DNA of 64,000 bases, from contig CANOHT010000010.1 of the NCBI GenBank assembly GCA_947565865.1, positions 14,935 through 78,934 of the forward strand, written 5' to 3'. A program made the translations under genes and the position numbers. This DNA comes from an uncultured Clostridia bacterium (GTDB lineage: Bacteria; Bacillota; Clostridia; Christensenellales; Aristaeellaceae). The notes beneath the pieces were generated by a model, which searched no databases, was not told the origin of the DNA, and saw only the letters and a program-made list of their open reading frames with translations. This document shows, piece after piece, positions 7,357 to 15,767 of this stretch. Positions within the stretch are counted from its first letter, which is position 1, and every line of letters begins with the position of its first letter.

Positions 7357-9237
7357 TCAGGTAGCCCTGCGGCCTCCCGTCATGGAAAAAAACAGAATAC
7401 CGGGTTCTTCCGGCTGCTCCGTCTCCCGGGACGGCAGGGCGAAGAACGAAAAGCCGGGCTCCGCCGCGATGGTTCCGGGCGCCGGACAGCGGCGCATCCA
7501 GGCCGTGTGCGCGTCCAGAAAGGCCATAAAGGCGTCGATCTTGGAATACTTGTCCAGCTTGGTGGGCACCCAGTTCTCGTTATCCCGGGTGGAAAAATCC
7601 TGCCGGAGTTTCACATTGTTCAGGTACCACTCGAAAAGCCGGTTCTGGTTGTAGCAAATCATCCCGTCCAGGAAGCGCTCTTTCAAGTCCTTCATGGGGG
7701 CGTTGAGGGTCAGCGCGCCCTGGCGCACAGGATCGCAGGTAAAAATAGGCTTGTCCTCACCCCGCCAGCTGCTCAGGGAGCGCACCAGCAGGGTCGCGTT
7801 GGCCGGATCGTAGCCGATGCAGCGGATGTCAAACACCTCCGCCCATTTCTCAAACCATTCCACAATCAGCTCCTGCCGGATGTAGTCGCCCTCGATGATG
7901 GTCAGCAGCCCCTGCATGGCATAGCTGTAATAGTCCAGCCGCTCCGCATCCCGGTCGGCGATGGATCGGGGCACGAAGGTGTGGGGGATGACCAGCATCC
8001 GGCCGTCATCCAGAGGCACCTCCAGACAGACGCTGGTGTGGTCGCCCGATACGCTGATGTCGAAGCCGCCGTAAGCCTCGCGCCCTCGCACCGTCTCCAG
8101 GTCGATCACGTCCTGGTTGCGCTGGATCAGCGACCAGTCCAGGAAGCTGGCGGCGCTGACCCGGGTGAACAGATTCAGCTGCTTGGTCAGGAAGTCGGCC
8201 CGCAGCGCGGGAACGGCCCTGCCTGCCTCCCAGCGCTCCTGCAGCTGCTCCAGGCGCAGCAGCACCCCCAAGGAGGGATTCGCCTGAATCCAGTGCTCAT
8301 GCTGGTCGGGTTGGATGTCCTCGTCCAGCTCGTAGATCAGGGCGAAGCTGCGCTCATTTACCGTATCGTTGCCAATCCCTTTGAGCATCTGGTCGGCCAG
8401 CCGGTACTCGGAGACGAGCACGCCGTCCAACACATAGCCCATGGTGGAGCACATCAGCAGCAGCGGATCGCGGCACTTGTCCAGGCTTCGGCGCAGCTGG
8501 ACGATCATGTCATAGGTGCGCGCCTCATGGATCTCGTCAAAGACCGCCGCCGTGGGACGCAGACCGTCCAGGGTGCGGGCATTGGCGGCGTGGCTCTGGA
8601 TGATGGCGTCAGGTACCGCGCTCCTACTCTTGCCGGAGAGCCCATCCTGGTAATACTCAATGCTGGTACGCAGTGAGCGGAAACGTCTGGACAGGGCAGG
8701 GGACTGCTCTACCATGGCGCGGCAGTCGTCCATCAGTAGGGCGGACTGCTTCTGACTGTTGGCCAGCACGTCCACTTCCGCGTTGCGCACGCCATCCTGG
8801 GAGGCCAGGTACAGCGCCGCGGCAGCCACCAGGGGCGTCTTGCCGTTGCCGCTGCCCACCACCAGCAGCGCCTTGGTGTGCTTGCGGTAGCCCTCGGCGC
8901 GGTGGATCCATCCGAACACGTTGGCCAGGAAGAAGCACTGCCAGGGCATCAGCACCATGCTGTCGTAATCTCCCCGGGGACGCATCCATTTTTCCGTGAA
9001 GCGGATGGGCCGGGAAGCCTTTTCTCCGTCAAAGATCCACGGACAGCCTTCGTCGGCCTCGCGCATCAGGTCGCGGATAAAGCGCTCACAGGCCAGGCGC
9101 ACCTTTCGGCAAGTGTCTTCGCGCCCGGTCAGCACATCCTCCACATAGCTGAAAATGCGTTCGTCCGCGTCAGGATGGCGGGCGTACAGCGCGGCGCGTT
9201 CCTGGGCCTCAGTAGATGTCCATGTCCTCTGCATCAT
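7357..9237 (-). CDS. terL: Phage terminase large subunit
   Basis: About 626 residues from the ATG at 9237 (a GTG-led start at 9252 is possible); both overlap the end of the small terminase gene. The N-terminal ATPase has a Walker A-like LLVVGSGNGKTPL, and a Walker B/DE-type AAVFDEIHEA. The C-terminal nuclease has YGGFDISVSGDHTSV with its metal-binding aspartate. It belongs to the HK97-type large terminases that cut and pump DNA into the head. A 69-bp gap separates it from the portal gene. Confidence 0.92.
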   Translation of the reverse strand: MMQRTWTSTEAQERAALYARHPDADERIFSYVEDVLTGREDTCRKVRLACERFIRDLMREADEGCPWIFDGEKASRPIRFTEKWMRPRGDYDSMVLMPWQCFFLANVFGWIHRAEGYRKHTKALLVVGSGNGKTPLVAAAALYLASQDGVRNAEVDVLANSQKQSALLMDDCRAMVEQSPALSRRFRSLRTSIEYYQDGLSGKSRSAVPDAIIQSHAANARTLDGLRPTAAVFDEIHEARTYDMIVQLRRSLDKCRDPLLLMCSTMGYVLDGVLVSEYRLADQMLKGIGNDTVNERSFALIYELDEDIQPDQHEHWIQANPSLGVLLRLEQLQERWEAGRAVPALRADFLTKQLNLFTRVSAASFLDWSLIQRNQDVIDLETVRGREAYGGFDISVSGDHTSVCLEVPLDDGRMLVIPHTFVPRSIADRDAERLDYYSYAMQGLLTIIEGDYIRQELIVEWFEKWAEVFDIRCIGYDPANATLLVRSLSSWRGEDKPIFTCDPVRQGALTLNAPMKDLKERFLDGMICYNQNRLFEWYLNNVKLRQDFSTRDNENWVPTKLDKYSKIDAFMAFLDAHTAWMRRCPAPGTIAAEPGFSFFALPSRETEQPEEPGILFFSMTGGRRAT

Positions 9238-9598
9238 CGGCCGCATCACCACCGTCAGTTGCCGGAGTCGCCGCCTGCTTGCGCTTGTTCAGACCCAGGG
9301 CACTGATAATCTTGGCTTCGGTGGCCGCCGCCCGCAGCATGATGTCCGTGGCGGGGTTCTTTCGCTCCAGGGACTGCCGGCCGTTGGAGTAGCGCTCCCG
9401 CAGCCCTTTTTCCGCCACATCCTCGGCGGCCTCCAGCCGTGTCAGTTCCACATCCTGCAGCGCGTCCAGCAGCGCCCTGTGACCGGACAGCACCGCGCCG
9501 TAATGATCCAGCACTTGCTGCTCCACCTGAGCCCGTACCAGGCACGCATCCCGCGTCAGGCGGCGCATTCGCTCCTCTCTTGCCTGCTTTTCGGTCAT
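9209..9598 (-). CDS. terS: Phage terminase small subunit
   Basis: A 129-residue protein from MTEKQAREERM, preceded by GGGAGG. It is helical and charged, with a linker (AATPATDGG) and a strongly acidic C-terminus (DDAEDMDIY). Size and position immediately before the large terminase fit the DNA-recognition subunit of the P27/phage small terminase type. The C-terminal end overlaps the large subunit start by about 29 bases, indicating coupled translation. Confidence 0.75.
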   Translation of the reverse strand: MTEKQAREERMRRLTRDACLVRAQVEQQVLDHYGAVLSGHRALLDALQDVELTRLEAAEDVAEKGLRERYSNGRQSLERKNPATDIMLRAAATEAKIISALGLNKRKQAATPATDGGDAADDAEDMDIY

Positions 9599-9666
9599 GG
9601 TTATCCTCCCTTGATGTTTGCCCAGCGTATGACTGGACGATGGGTTCGGTGACCCGACGGCTTCCC

Positions 9667-9957
9667 TCACAGGTCGATCACCCGGATCCCGTCAAGCGCC
9701 TCCTCCGCTTGACTGCGCCGCCCCTTTTCCGGGTGCTCCTGGTTGTGGCACCGGGCGCAGACACTTTCCAGGTTGTCCAGCACCAGGGCCAGCTCCGGGT
9801 AGAGATCCCGCGGGCGTCGGTGATGGACCGTTGTCGCGGGTCTCCTGCGGCATCGCTGGCACAGGTAATGGTCGCGCTGCAGCGCCATCACCCGCAGCCG
9901 CCTCCATGCGGGAGATCGGTAGAAGGGATCGGTCGGCTTGGTATCATACCTTCGCAT
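9667..9957 (-). CDS. HNH endonuclease
   Basis: A 96-residue protein starting MRRYDTKPTDPFYRSPAW. The HNH/zinc-ribbon pattern is clear: CQRCRRR, then TTVHHRRP as the catalytic H-H core, and LESVCARCHNQEH with the second Cys pair and terminal histidine. Small HNH proteins next to terminase genes are required for efficient DNA packaging in several HK97-like phages. No strong ribosome site is seen; a longer in-frame upstream extension is less likely because it lacks family similarity. Confidence 0.88.
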   Translation of the reverse strand: MRRYDTKPTDPFYRSPAWRRLRVMALQRDHYLCQRCRRRPATTVHHRRPRDLYPELALVLDNLESVCARCHNQEHPEKGRRSQAEEALDGIRVIDL

Positions 9958-10257
9958 AGGCGTTCCACAGCGTGTCGCCCTCGGGGGCAGTCGTCCTTCG
10001 CAGCCAACCTTGACGGCAGAAACCGCCGCGCCGCCCGACGTCAATCGTCAGGCGGACAGCCGCCTTAAAGCCTTGCCCTTGCCCAGGCGGCACAGCGCAG
10101 GAGGGAGACGCTGCTGACTTTTGTCCGCGACGGGTACCGCCTGTCGATGCGGTACGCCTTGGTTATAGCACAGCCCACGGGGAGGGCAGCAAGATGGCAG
10201 GGCATAAAAAAGCGCGGAGAGCCTTCCTGCTCTCCGCGAGGGTACCCGTCCCCATGG
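9958..10257 (-). promoter_or_regulatory. Early-late operon boundary: spacer with candidate late promoter
   Basis: No gene is seen in this 300-bp stretch. After the early-operon terminator (10205-10238), a minus-strand extended -10 TGCTATAAC lies at 10162-10167, with weak -35 candidates 17-19 bases upstream. It could start the late packaging/structural transcript. The -10 is seen directly; the promoter role is inference. Confidence 0.4.
10205..10238 (-). terminator. Rho-independent terminator of prophage early operon
   Basis: On the minus strand, GCGGAGAGC-AGGAAG-GCTCTCCGC is followed by GCTTTTTT. It lies just after the 64-residue gene at 10258 and before the HNH/terminase genes, separating early from late transcription. 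Confidence 0.85.
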
Positions 10258-10452
10258 TTAAGTTGCCGCTTGCTCCGCCGCCCAGTCCACCATGATGGTG
10301 ATGGTTCCTTTTTCCGCGTCCACCACCTTCATCAGTTCCCGGGAACGGCCGTCCTCCCGAAGGAAGCCCGCGATCCGGGCTTCCTTGCTGCCCAGCGGAG
10401 CAAAGTACAGGGTGACGTGTCCCTTCTTGTCTTTCCGTGGTTGGATGTGCAC
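10258..10452 (-). CDS. Small phage protein of unknown function (64 aa)
   Basis: A 64-residue soluble protein (MHIQPRKDKKGHVTLYFAPL...) with GGAGGC upstream. It is the last gene of the early operon, directly before a strong terminator. Alternating strands such as HVTLYFAPL and GTITIMVDW suggest a small beta-rich fold. I do not recognise the family. No shift in composition relative to neighbours is evident. Confidence 0.6.
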   Translation of the reverse strand: MHIQPRKDKKGHVTLYFAPLGSKEARIAGFLREDGRSRELMKVVDAEKGTITIMVDWAAEQAAT

Positions 10453-10464
10453 TTTCTTGCCTCC

Positions 10465-10584
10465 TTACTTGTTCCGCCGCTGCTCCAACAGCAGCGCAAT
10501 GATGACAATGGAGCAGACGATCTGGATAACCGACAATGCAATGCCCATTTTCTGCTTGCGCCAATGGGGGACTTGTGGTATCAT
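10465..10584 (-). CDS. Tiny single-span membrane peptide (39 or 27 aa)
   Basis: A very short frame ending at a TAA 12 bases before the next start. From the ATG at 10584 it gives 39 residues; from the ATG at 10548, 27 residues. It is one hydrophobic span (MGIALSVIQIVCSIVIIALL) followed by a basic tail (LEQRRNK). Neither ATG has a good ribosome site, and the first abuts a long hairpin at 10585-10621. Such a peptide could be a holin-like, regulatory or toxin peptide; no function can be assigned. Confidence 0.45.
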   Translation of the reverse strand: MIPQVPHWRKQKMGIALSVIQIVCSIVIIALLLEQRRNK

Positions 10585-10621
10585 AAGGCCAGGGGAGGGG
10601 CTCGCGCCCCATCCTGGCCTT
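10585..10621 (-). terminator. Nested hairpin immediately before the tiny membrane peptide
   Basis: AAGGCCAGG...CCTGGCCTT (9-bp stem) encloses GGGGC-TCGC-GCCCC. On the minus strand it is followed directly by ATG rather than a U tract, so it may act as a translational or stability element rather than a terminator. Confidence 0.4.
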
Positions 10622-10626
10622 CCTGG

Positions 10627-10743
10627 TCACCGATCAAGTATCTGCTGTACCAGCTTCACCAGTTCGGTAATCAGGGCGATCAGCGCTGCCGCGAGAGCTA
10701 TGCGAGAGCTCCTATCGCGGTCGCGCTTTTTCTTTCGTCCCAT
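10627..10743 (-). CDS. Small basic/amphipathic phage protein (38 aa)
   Basis: A 38-residue frame with an excellent ribosome site (AAAGGAGGGAAGCCAATG). The first third is strongly basic (MGRKKKRDRDRSSR), followed by a hydrophobic/amphipathic helix (IALAAALIALITELVKLVQQ). It precedes the tiny membrane peptide in the same direction. The good ribosome site makes it likely to be translated. Membrane-associating small phage proteins of this shape occur, but no family is recognised. Confidence 0.55.
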   Translation of the reverse strand: MGRKKKRDRDRSSRIALAAALIALITELVKLVQQILDR

Positions 10744-10910
10744 TGGCTTCCCTCCTTTCATTGATAGTATATCATAGGTATATACCTATATCAAGGGGTT
10801 TATAAAAAATTTTATAAAGAAAAATTGCGCATCATGCGGGTAAAATACCGGCACGATGCGCTTTGCGTTTTTCCGTAATTCTGTTTATCGTACTCCGCTG
10901 GCCGTTACTC

Positions 10911-11108
10911 TCACCTCAGCGTCCGCTTGTGCTTTACGCAGTCGCGCAGATAAGCATTGATGAGCCGCTGGCAGGGAATACCCGTTTCCTCAGCCTGACG
11001 CTGGAAGTAGGCGAGTGTATCACTATCCACCTGGATGGTCGCTTCCTCCCGAAGCCTTGCCGCATAGGGATTCCTGATGCCCTTGCTGAAATCATACTCG
11101 CGTTCCAT
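10911..11108 (-). CDS. brnA: BrnA-like antitoxin
   Basis: A 65-residue protein with a C-terminal ribbon-helix-helix-like part: TIQVDSDTLAYFQRQAEETG, then a helix ending LINAYLRDCV, as in BrnA antitoxins. The N-terminal segment (DFSKGIRNPYAARL) is the typical toxin-binding leader in this family. It starts five bases after the end of the BrnT gene, in the toxin-first order normal for brnTA. BrnA neutralises BrnT and represses the shared promoter. Confidence 0.88.
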   Translation of the reverse strand: MEREYDFSKGIRNPYAARLREEATIQVDSDTLAYFQRQAEETGIPCQRLINAYLRDCVKHKRTLR

Positions 11109-11112
11109 CGTC

Positions 11113-11400
11113 TCACCCCTCCATTTCGTTGTACTGGCTGCTTTCCCTGCGCGTCGCTTTCCTGGCGGAAATGATCCGAATGACGGATTCTTCCTCCCGA
11201 TAGCAATGGCACACGACCAGCATTCGCGCCAGTTCGCTGTAGCCCAGAATGATGAAGCGTTCTTCCTCCGCTGAGTGCTTATGATCGGGGATCACCACAG
11301 CATTCTCATCATAGAAGACCGTTCGGGCCTCCTCAAATGAAACGCTATGCTTGCTTTTGTTGATCGTGTTCTTATTCTCATCCCATTCAAAACGAAGCAA
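11113..11400 (-). CDS. brnT: BrnT-like ribonuclease toxin
   Basis: A 95-residue protein with a TTG start and GGAGGCGG upstream. The BrnT family pattern is clear: FEWDENKNTINKSKHSVSFE at the N-terminus (the F-x-W-D-x-x-K-x-x-x-N-x-x-K-H signature), then ERFIILGYSE and a C-terminal RIISARKATRRE, which carries the conserved RxIxxRxAxxxE end. BrnT is a small RNase of the RelE-like fold. It and BrnA sit between the replication genes and the late block, so the pair may stabilise the prophage. Confidence 0.92.
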   Translation of the reverse strand: MLRFEWDENKNTINKSKHSVSFEEARTVFYDENAVVIPDHKHSAEEERFIILGYSELARMLVVCHCYREEESVIRIISARKATRRESSQYNEMEG

Positions 11401-11476
11401 CGTTCAGCCGCCTCCTTCCACCTTCATTATACCCGTATTTCTTTCAACCCACACCCATATGGGAGGCGACACAAAC

Positions 11477-11505
11477 AGTATATCACAGACACCGATGGTG
11501 GTCAA
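11477..11505 (-). promoter_or_regulatory. Promoter of brnTA
   Basis: On the minus strand, TTGACC (11500-11505), 17 bases, TATACT (11477-11482). The palindrome CCCATATGGG at 11454-11463 lies just downstream and could be part of a BrnA operator. A second -10-like TATAAT is found nearer the toxin start, around 11427-11432. Confidence 0.65.
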
Positions 11506-11518
11506 CGCCCCCGCCGCC

Positions 11519-11923
11519 TCAGAACGGCACGTCATCGGCATCCACATCCGTATAGCCGTCATCCGTCGCGCTCTGGACGCTTGCCGCCGCATCTTCAGCC
11601 TGCTCTCTGCCGCCTTTGGGCGTCAGAAATTCTACCTCCCGGGCCGTCACCTCCAGAGAGGCTTTGACCGTACCATCCTGCGTCGTGTAGCCCTGGGCCC
11701 GGACAGAGCCCGTCACGCAGACCTTCCGCCCCTTGCGCAGATACTGGGCGCTCGCGCTTCCCAATTCTCCCCAGGCGCTCACCCGGAAATAGTCAGCCTC
11801 CGGGTGGTCGCCGTGGCTGCGCCGGTTCACGGCTACGGTGAAAGTTGTTACCATGTCGCCGTTTGACGTCTGCCGCACCTCAGGATCCCGCGTCAGGTTG
11901 CCGATGATGATGACCTTGTTCAT
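11519..11923 (-). CDS. ssb: Single-stranded DNA-binding protein
   Basis: A 134-residue SSB beginning MNKVIIIGNLTRDPEVRQT, the standard OB-fold start. It has the middle patterns TFTVAVNRR and YFRVSAWGELG, and the acidic C-terminal tip DDVPF that recruits replication and repair partners. The start at 11923 overlaps the stop of the preceding gene by four bases. As part of the prophage replication block, it likely works with the DUF927-type helicase. Confidence 0.95.
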   Translation of the reverse strand: MNKVIIIGNLTRDPEVRQTSNGDMVTTFTVAVNRRSHGDHPEADYFRVSAWGELGSASAQYLRKGRKVCVTGSVRAQGYTTQDGTVKASLEVTAREVEFLTPKGGREQAEDAAASVQSATDDGYTDVDADDVPF

Positions 11924-12291
11924 GACTGCCCCTCCATTTCGTCCAATCTCGACAGTGCCCGGGACTTGGCCCTGGTTACGGTGCGGATGTCCCACTTGCC
12001 GACCCGGGCGATTCCGTGCAGCGTCGCGCCGTAGATGTAGTGCTGCGTCAGCACATGCGCCTCCCGCCCGCCAAGAGGCGCCAGCGCTTCCTGAGCGGCC
12101 CGTGCCCGGTCGCGGTAGATCTGCTCCATAACCTGAACGCTCTGCCGTAGCATGGCGACCTGTTCCGCTGTGGCCTGTCGGGCCGTACCATCCTCAGGCC
12201 GTGTGCGCTCCAGGTAATTCAGCGCCTGCCGTTGCCCTCTCAAATGGGCATAGGCTTCCTTGCAGGCTTCCAACGTCTCTCGCCTTGTCAT
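11920..12291 (-). CDS. Sigma-like phage transcriptional regulator
   Basis: A 123-residue helical protein. The N-terminal two-thirds is a charged coiled region; the C-terminal part (GGREAHVLTQHYIYGATLHG then TRAKSRALSRLDEM) has a sigma region 4-like helix-turn-helix pattern. Proteins of this form, between replication and packaging genes in Clostridial phages, usually control late genes. It overlaps both neighbours by four bases (ATGA-type junctions). The late-control role is inferred from position and fold. Confidence 0.65.
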   Translation of the reverse strand: MTRRETLEACKEAYAHLRGQRQALNYLERTRPEDGTARQATAEQVAMLRQSVQVMEQIYRDRARAAQEALAPLGGREAHVLTQHYIYGATLHGIARVGKWDIRTVTRAKSRALSRLDEMEGQS

Positions 12292-15161
12292 TGCTCATCA
12301 CCTCCGAAAGGATTGTCAGGCAGCGTCACCGGCAGGAAGGTCGCTTGCTCCTCCCGTACCGGGGGCGGCGTGTTCTCCATCACATGCCGGGGAATAACCA
12401 GAAACCACCCCCGCATAGGGCCGCGGTTGATCTGCTGCAGCGTCTTGCCATTCTTGTCCGGGCGGCTGATCCCCTTGGCCATCAGCTCCCGCAGCAGCGA
12501 GTTTTTGCCGATATTCAGGCTGCTGCCTTGGCTCTCCAGGCTGCGCTGTACCGCGCCGTAGGCTTCGCCGGGGATCAGATAGACATACGCTTCGTCACGG
12601 TAGCCTATCAGCCCCAGCGGCTTGATCGTGGCCGTCTGCTTCAGCCCCAGGTCTCCCAGCACACACCGTCCGGCATTCAGCAGCTCCCGCAGCGTGGTCA
12701 TGAAGACGGCAGTGGGGTTGTCCGCCTGCATCTGCTCCGCCTGCTGTGCCGCGCCTTCCAGCAGTGCTTTCCAGCAGGCTTCCTGCAGCTCGTCGGCGGC
12801 ATCCGGCGTCAGCGCGAAGACCCCGCCCGGCGCGGCCATGTACCGGCACATCATCTGGATGCCCAGCATCAGGTATGCCACGGCGGACGGCATACGCGGA
12901 TGGCGGCTTTCCACTTCCCGGGTAGCCCGCTCCAACAGTTCAGTGTAGGAGGCTTCCAGCCGTTCGGGCAGCGTCGCGCCCTGCTCGCTCAGCCATTCAA
13001 TGTACCCTCGCATGGATTCGTTGAGTGCTCCTTCCCGCGCCAGCCGCCACAGCGCGTTGATTTCCCGTGTTCTCTCCGGATCGGCGTCGGCCCTGGGCAC
13101 AGGCACCTCGCCCTCGTGGACTTCCACCACATACAGGCGGGCAATGGAGCTGGCCGTCACATCTGGCAGTTCTTCGCCCGTCATCAGGCAAAGGCATCGG
13201 GGCGGCCGCTCTGACCGTGCCTCCTCGCTGGAGATCATCACCGACCGCTGCGCACCGCTCATGGCGCGGATCACCATCTCTACCAGCGCCTTGCGCGTCC
13301 GCTGGCGGATGGGATCGGCTTCCCGCTTGTAGTCGTCGATCAGCAGCGGCATGTCCTTTAGCTCAAAGAGTTTCTGTGACATGGCGGGCATGGAGTCCTC
13401 GAACGATGCCGGCGGCGCGCCGTCATACGACCAGTCGTAGCCAAAATGGTTCAGCGCCAGGGTCACATAGGCGCTCTTGCCGTAGCCGGACGCGCCCGTG
13501 ACGTAGGGCACAAAGGTTGGTCGTCTGCCTGCCAGGTCGAGAAAGTGCCGCAGCGGAGCCAAAAACAGGAACCCCACCACCGCCGCGCCGATTCGCAGCC
13601 CTGGGGCCTTCATCACCCGCAGCGTCGCGCCTTGGCACATCATTCGCCGCGCCTCCGGCTCCAGGGTTTCCAGCCATTCGCCGTGCTGCAGCCCGTCCAC
13701 CCGGTAGCGGCCCAGCCCAAAGTTCAGCTGCACGTCGGCCTCGTCCAGGCCCACACCGCCGCCGCCGTGAAGGTACGCCAGCTGCCCGTTGATGATGCGC
13801 CATCCCGTATGCTTGTACAGCACCCGGTCGGCTGCCGCGCGGCTTCCGGCCTCCTGGATGATCCGCCGCAGCTTCCCCGCGCTGCCGTTGACGTCCGATA
13901 TGTTGGCGCACAGCCCCCAACCCTGGGGCGCCCATTGCATCCCCAGGAAGTCCGCAACACCTACCGTCAGCGGGGGCAGACGCTGCCCTGTGGCGCTCCA
14001 GCCACGGATCGTCAGCTGATACTTGGGCGCGGAAAACCCGTCGTCCAACAGCGTTTGTACCACCGGCAGCGCCACAAAGTTGGCAAGCTGCCGCGTGGAT
14101 CCATCCGCGGCCACGGCGAAGGTGCAGCCGTTCCCCACCTGACAGCCAGGAATAGCCTCAAAATAGTCCTTGTAATCTTCGTCGCCCACTGTTCGCGAGA
14201 GTACGGGCGCACGCTTGACCAACTCATCCAATACCTTGCCCGCGCCGGATGTCCCCAGGATGGCAACAAGATCGGATATATCCCCCTTGGCGGGCAGCGT
14301 AGCATCCTGCTGCCGCGCCAGGTTGATGATGCGCACCTCCCGGGCCGTGGTCGCCAGAGCCTTGGCCACCAGGCGGGCGTGCTTCCGCCCCGGTTCGTCC
14401 AGGTCAGGGATGATATAGACCCGCGCCCCTCGCAGCTGTTCCGACAGCTCCACCGACCACTTTCCCGCGCCGCCCTTGTTGGTGGTCGCGCAGCGATTCA
14501 TGGCCATCAGGGTATCGCAGTCCTTTTCGCCTTCCACCAAATACACCGCTTCATTGGCTTTGATGGCCGCCATCACTTGCGGCAGATTGTAGAGGATTGC
14601 GTGACGGCCTCCGTCGCCCCAGTACCACTGTTCACCGTCCTGGTGGATCACGGGGAAGCTTTTTTCCTCCGTGCGGAAAACCTTCAGGACGGGCTTGCCC
14701 TCGGCGTCCAGATAGTTGTAGCAGGCGGTGATCTTCTCCCGCGCCAGCCCCACTGTTCCGTCCGGCATCGTGGCCTTGTGTGCCCATTCGCCGCCCACCT
14801 GCAGCATGGATAGGTCGGCGGGGCGCTTGGCCTGCGGCGGCGGAAGTGGTGGGGCAGGGGAGGGCGGAGGCGTCCGTGGCTTGGCTGGATGGCCCTTGGC
14901 CGGGGGCGTCCCCTTGCGCTGGCTGGCCATCTCCTGCAGCTTCTCCGGCTTCAGCAGCTCCCGCCAGTCGATGCCCATCCTGTCCAGGATGTCCATATAG
15001 TCGCAGCCAGCGAAACATTTCAGCACAATACCGTTTTGTCCCATGGCCACCGATAGGCTGGCCTTCTTGTCATCATGACAGGGGCAACGGGCTACATATT
15101 GCCCGTTGCCCCGATGTTCCACCCCAGTCAGGCGGCTTAAAAACTCCGATAGCGTCATCAT
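12288..15161 (-). CDS. Prophage primase-helicase (CHC2/TOPRIM/DUF927)
   Basis: A 957-residue replication protein. Residues 26-53 hold a CHC2-type zinc finger (CPCHDD ... CFAGC). A TOPRIM-like primase core follows, with AVYLVEGEKDCDTLMAM and VYIIPDLDEPG. From about residue 330 the DUF927 helicase/ATPase region carries Walker A VTGASGYGKSAYVTLAL and a later PLLIDDYKRE Walker B-like stretch. A proline-rich linker near residue 90 separates the zinc finger from the rest. It probably primes and unwinds prophage DNA; no other polymerase gene is seen in the window. Confidence 0.88.
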   Translation of the reverse strand: MMTLSEFLSRLTGVEHRGNGQYVARCPCHDDKKASLSVAMGQNGIVLKCFAGCDYMDILDRMGIDWRELLKPEKLQEMASQRKGTPPAKGHPAKPRTPPPSPAPPLPPPQAKRPADLSMLQVGGEWAHKATMPDGTVGLAREKITACYNYLDAEGKPVLKVFRTEEKSFPVIHQDGEQWYWGDGGRHAILYNLPQVMAAIKANEAVYLVEGEKDCDTLMAMNRCATTNKGGAGKWSVELSEQLRGARVYIIPDLDEPGRKHARLVAKALATTAREVRIINLARQQDATLPAKGDISDLVAILGTSGAGKVLDELVKRAPVLSRTVGDEDYKDYFEAIPGCQVGNGCTFAVAADGSTRQLANFVALPVVQTLLDDGFSAPKYQLTIRGWSATGQRLPPLTVGVADFLGMQWAPQGWGLCANISDVNGSAGKLRRIIQEAGSRAAADRVLYKHTGWRIINGQLAYLHGGGGVGLDEADVQLNFGLGRYRVDGLQHGEWLETLEPEARRMMCQGATLRVMKAPGLRIGAAVVGFLFLAPLRHFLDLAGRRPTFVPYVTGASGYGKSAYVTLALNHFGYDWSYDGAPPASFEDSMPAMSQKLFELKDMPLLIDDYKREADPIRQRTRKALVEMVIRAMSGAQRSVMISSEEARSERPPRCLCLMTGEELPDVTASSIARLYVVEVHEGEVPVPRADADPERTREINALWRLAREGALNESMRGYIEWLSEQGATLPERLEASYTELLERATREVESRHPRMPSAVAYLMLGIQMMCRYMAAPGGVFALTPDAADELQEACWKALLEGAAQQAEQMQADNPTAVFMTTLRELLNAGRCVLGDLGLKQTATIKPLGLIGYRDEAYVYLIPGEAYGAVQRSLESQGSSLNIGKNSLLRELMAKGISRPDKNGKTLQQINRGPMRGWFLVIPRHVMENTPPPVREEQATFLPVTLPDNPFGGDEQ

Positions 15162-15433
15162 CGCCTTACGCCTCCCTGGAGCAACCGTCGAAAGTAGGAT
15201 ACCAGCGAGGCCATGCGCTCCATGCGTGGGGCACGCGGCCAGTCGGATAGGTCATCAGGCCCGCCGCAGCCGGCTAAAAGCGCGGGGCAATGCTCCGGAT
15301 CACACCCGCCGTCCATCTCCCACGCGCATACATCCAGGAGCACGTCTTCTTGGCCGCACAGCACGCCGCTCTTGCCCTGGTACTGGTAGCGGCAGATCAG
15401 CCGGGGACACAATTTTTTTCGGTCGCTTCCCAT
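15158..15433 (-). CDS. Cysteine-containing phage protein of unknown function (91 aa)
   Basis: A 91-residue protein overlapping the primase-helicase start by four bases. Six cysteines are present (LCPRLICRY, LCGQ, DVCAWEM, GGCDPEHCPAL, AGCGG), which could bind a metal. The C-terminus is basic and helical (SYFRRLLQGGVRR). Tight coupling to the primase gene suggests a replication accessory role, but I do not recognise a family. Confidence 0.6.
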   Translation of the reverse strand: MGSDRKKLCPRLICRYQYQGKSGVLCGQEDVLLDVCAWEMDGGCDPEHCPALLAGCGGPDDLSDWPRAPRMERMASLVSYFRRLLQGGVRR

Positions 15434-15460
15434 TGCGTTCGGCCTCCTCTCGTGGTATAA

Positions 15461-15685
15461 TCAAAGCGAATCTTGGCTTTGGGATTCAGTTTGGCCCGAG
15501 AGCAGTTGCAGCTGCTCCCGGGCGTTGTTTTCCGCCTCAAACTGCTCAATCATCCGCCCAACCTTCAGCAGGTTGCTGAGGATGCCCATAAATTCTTCAT
15601 CCGTGCCGTTTTCCCGGTAGATCAGGCGCACCTCGCCGGTCTCGCGGCTGACCACCGCGCCAATGGGATACCGCCCCTTGCTCAT
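15461..15685 (-). CDS. Small phage protein of unknown function (74 aa)
   Basis: A 74-residue protein with GGAGGACAACC before its ATG. The first half is beta-like (GAVVSRETGEVRLIYREN), and the second half forms a helix rich in Glu and Gln. It belongs to the leftward early operon. No family was recognised, and composition matches its neighbours. Confidence 0.6.
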   Translation of the reverse strand: MSKGRYPIGAVVSRETGEVRLIYRENGTDEEFMGILSNLLKVGRMIEQFEAENNAREQLQLLSGQTESQSQDSL

Positions 15686-15767
15686 GGTTGTCCTCCTTTG
15701 TTCATAAGGGCGCTGCGCTTTTGCAGCGCCCTTTCACTGTTCGCTGCGGTTTCGCAGCACTTTTCGC

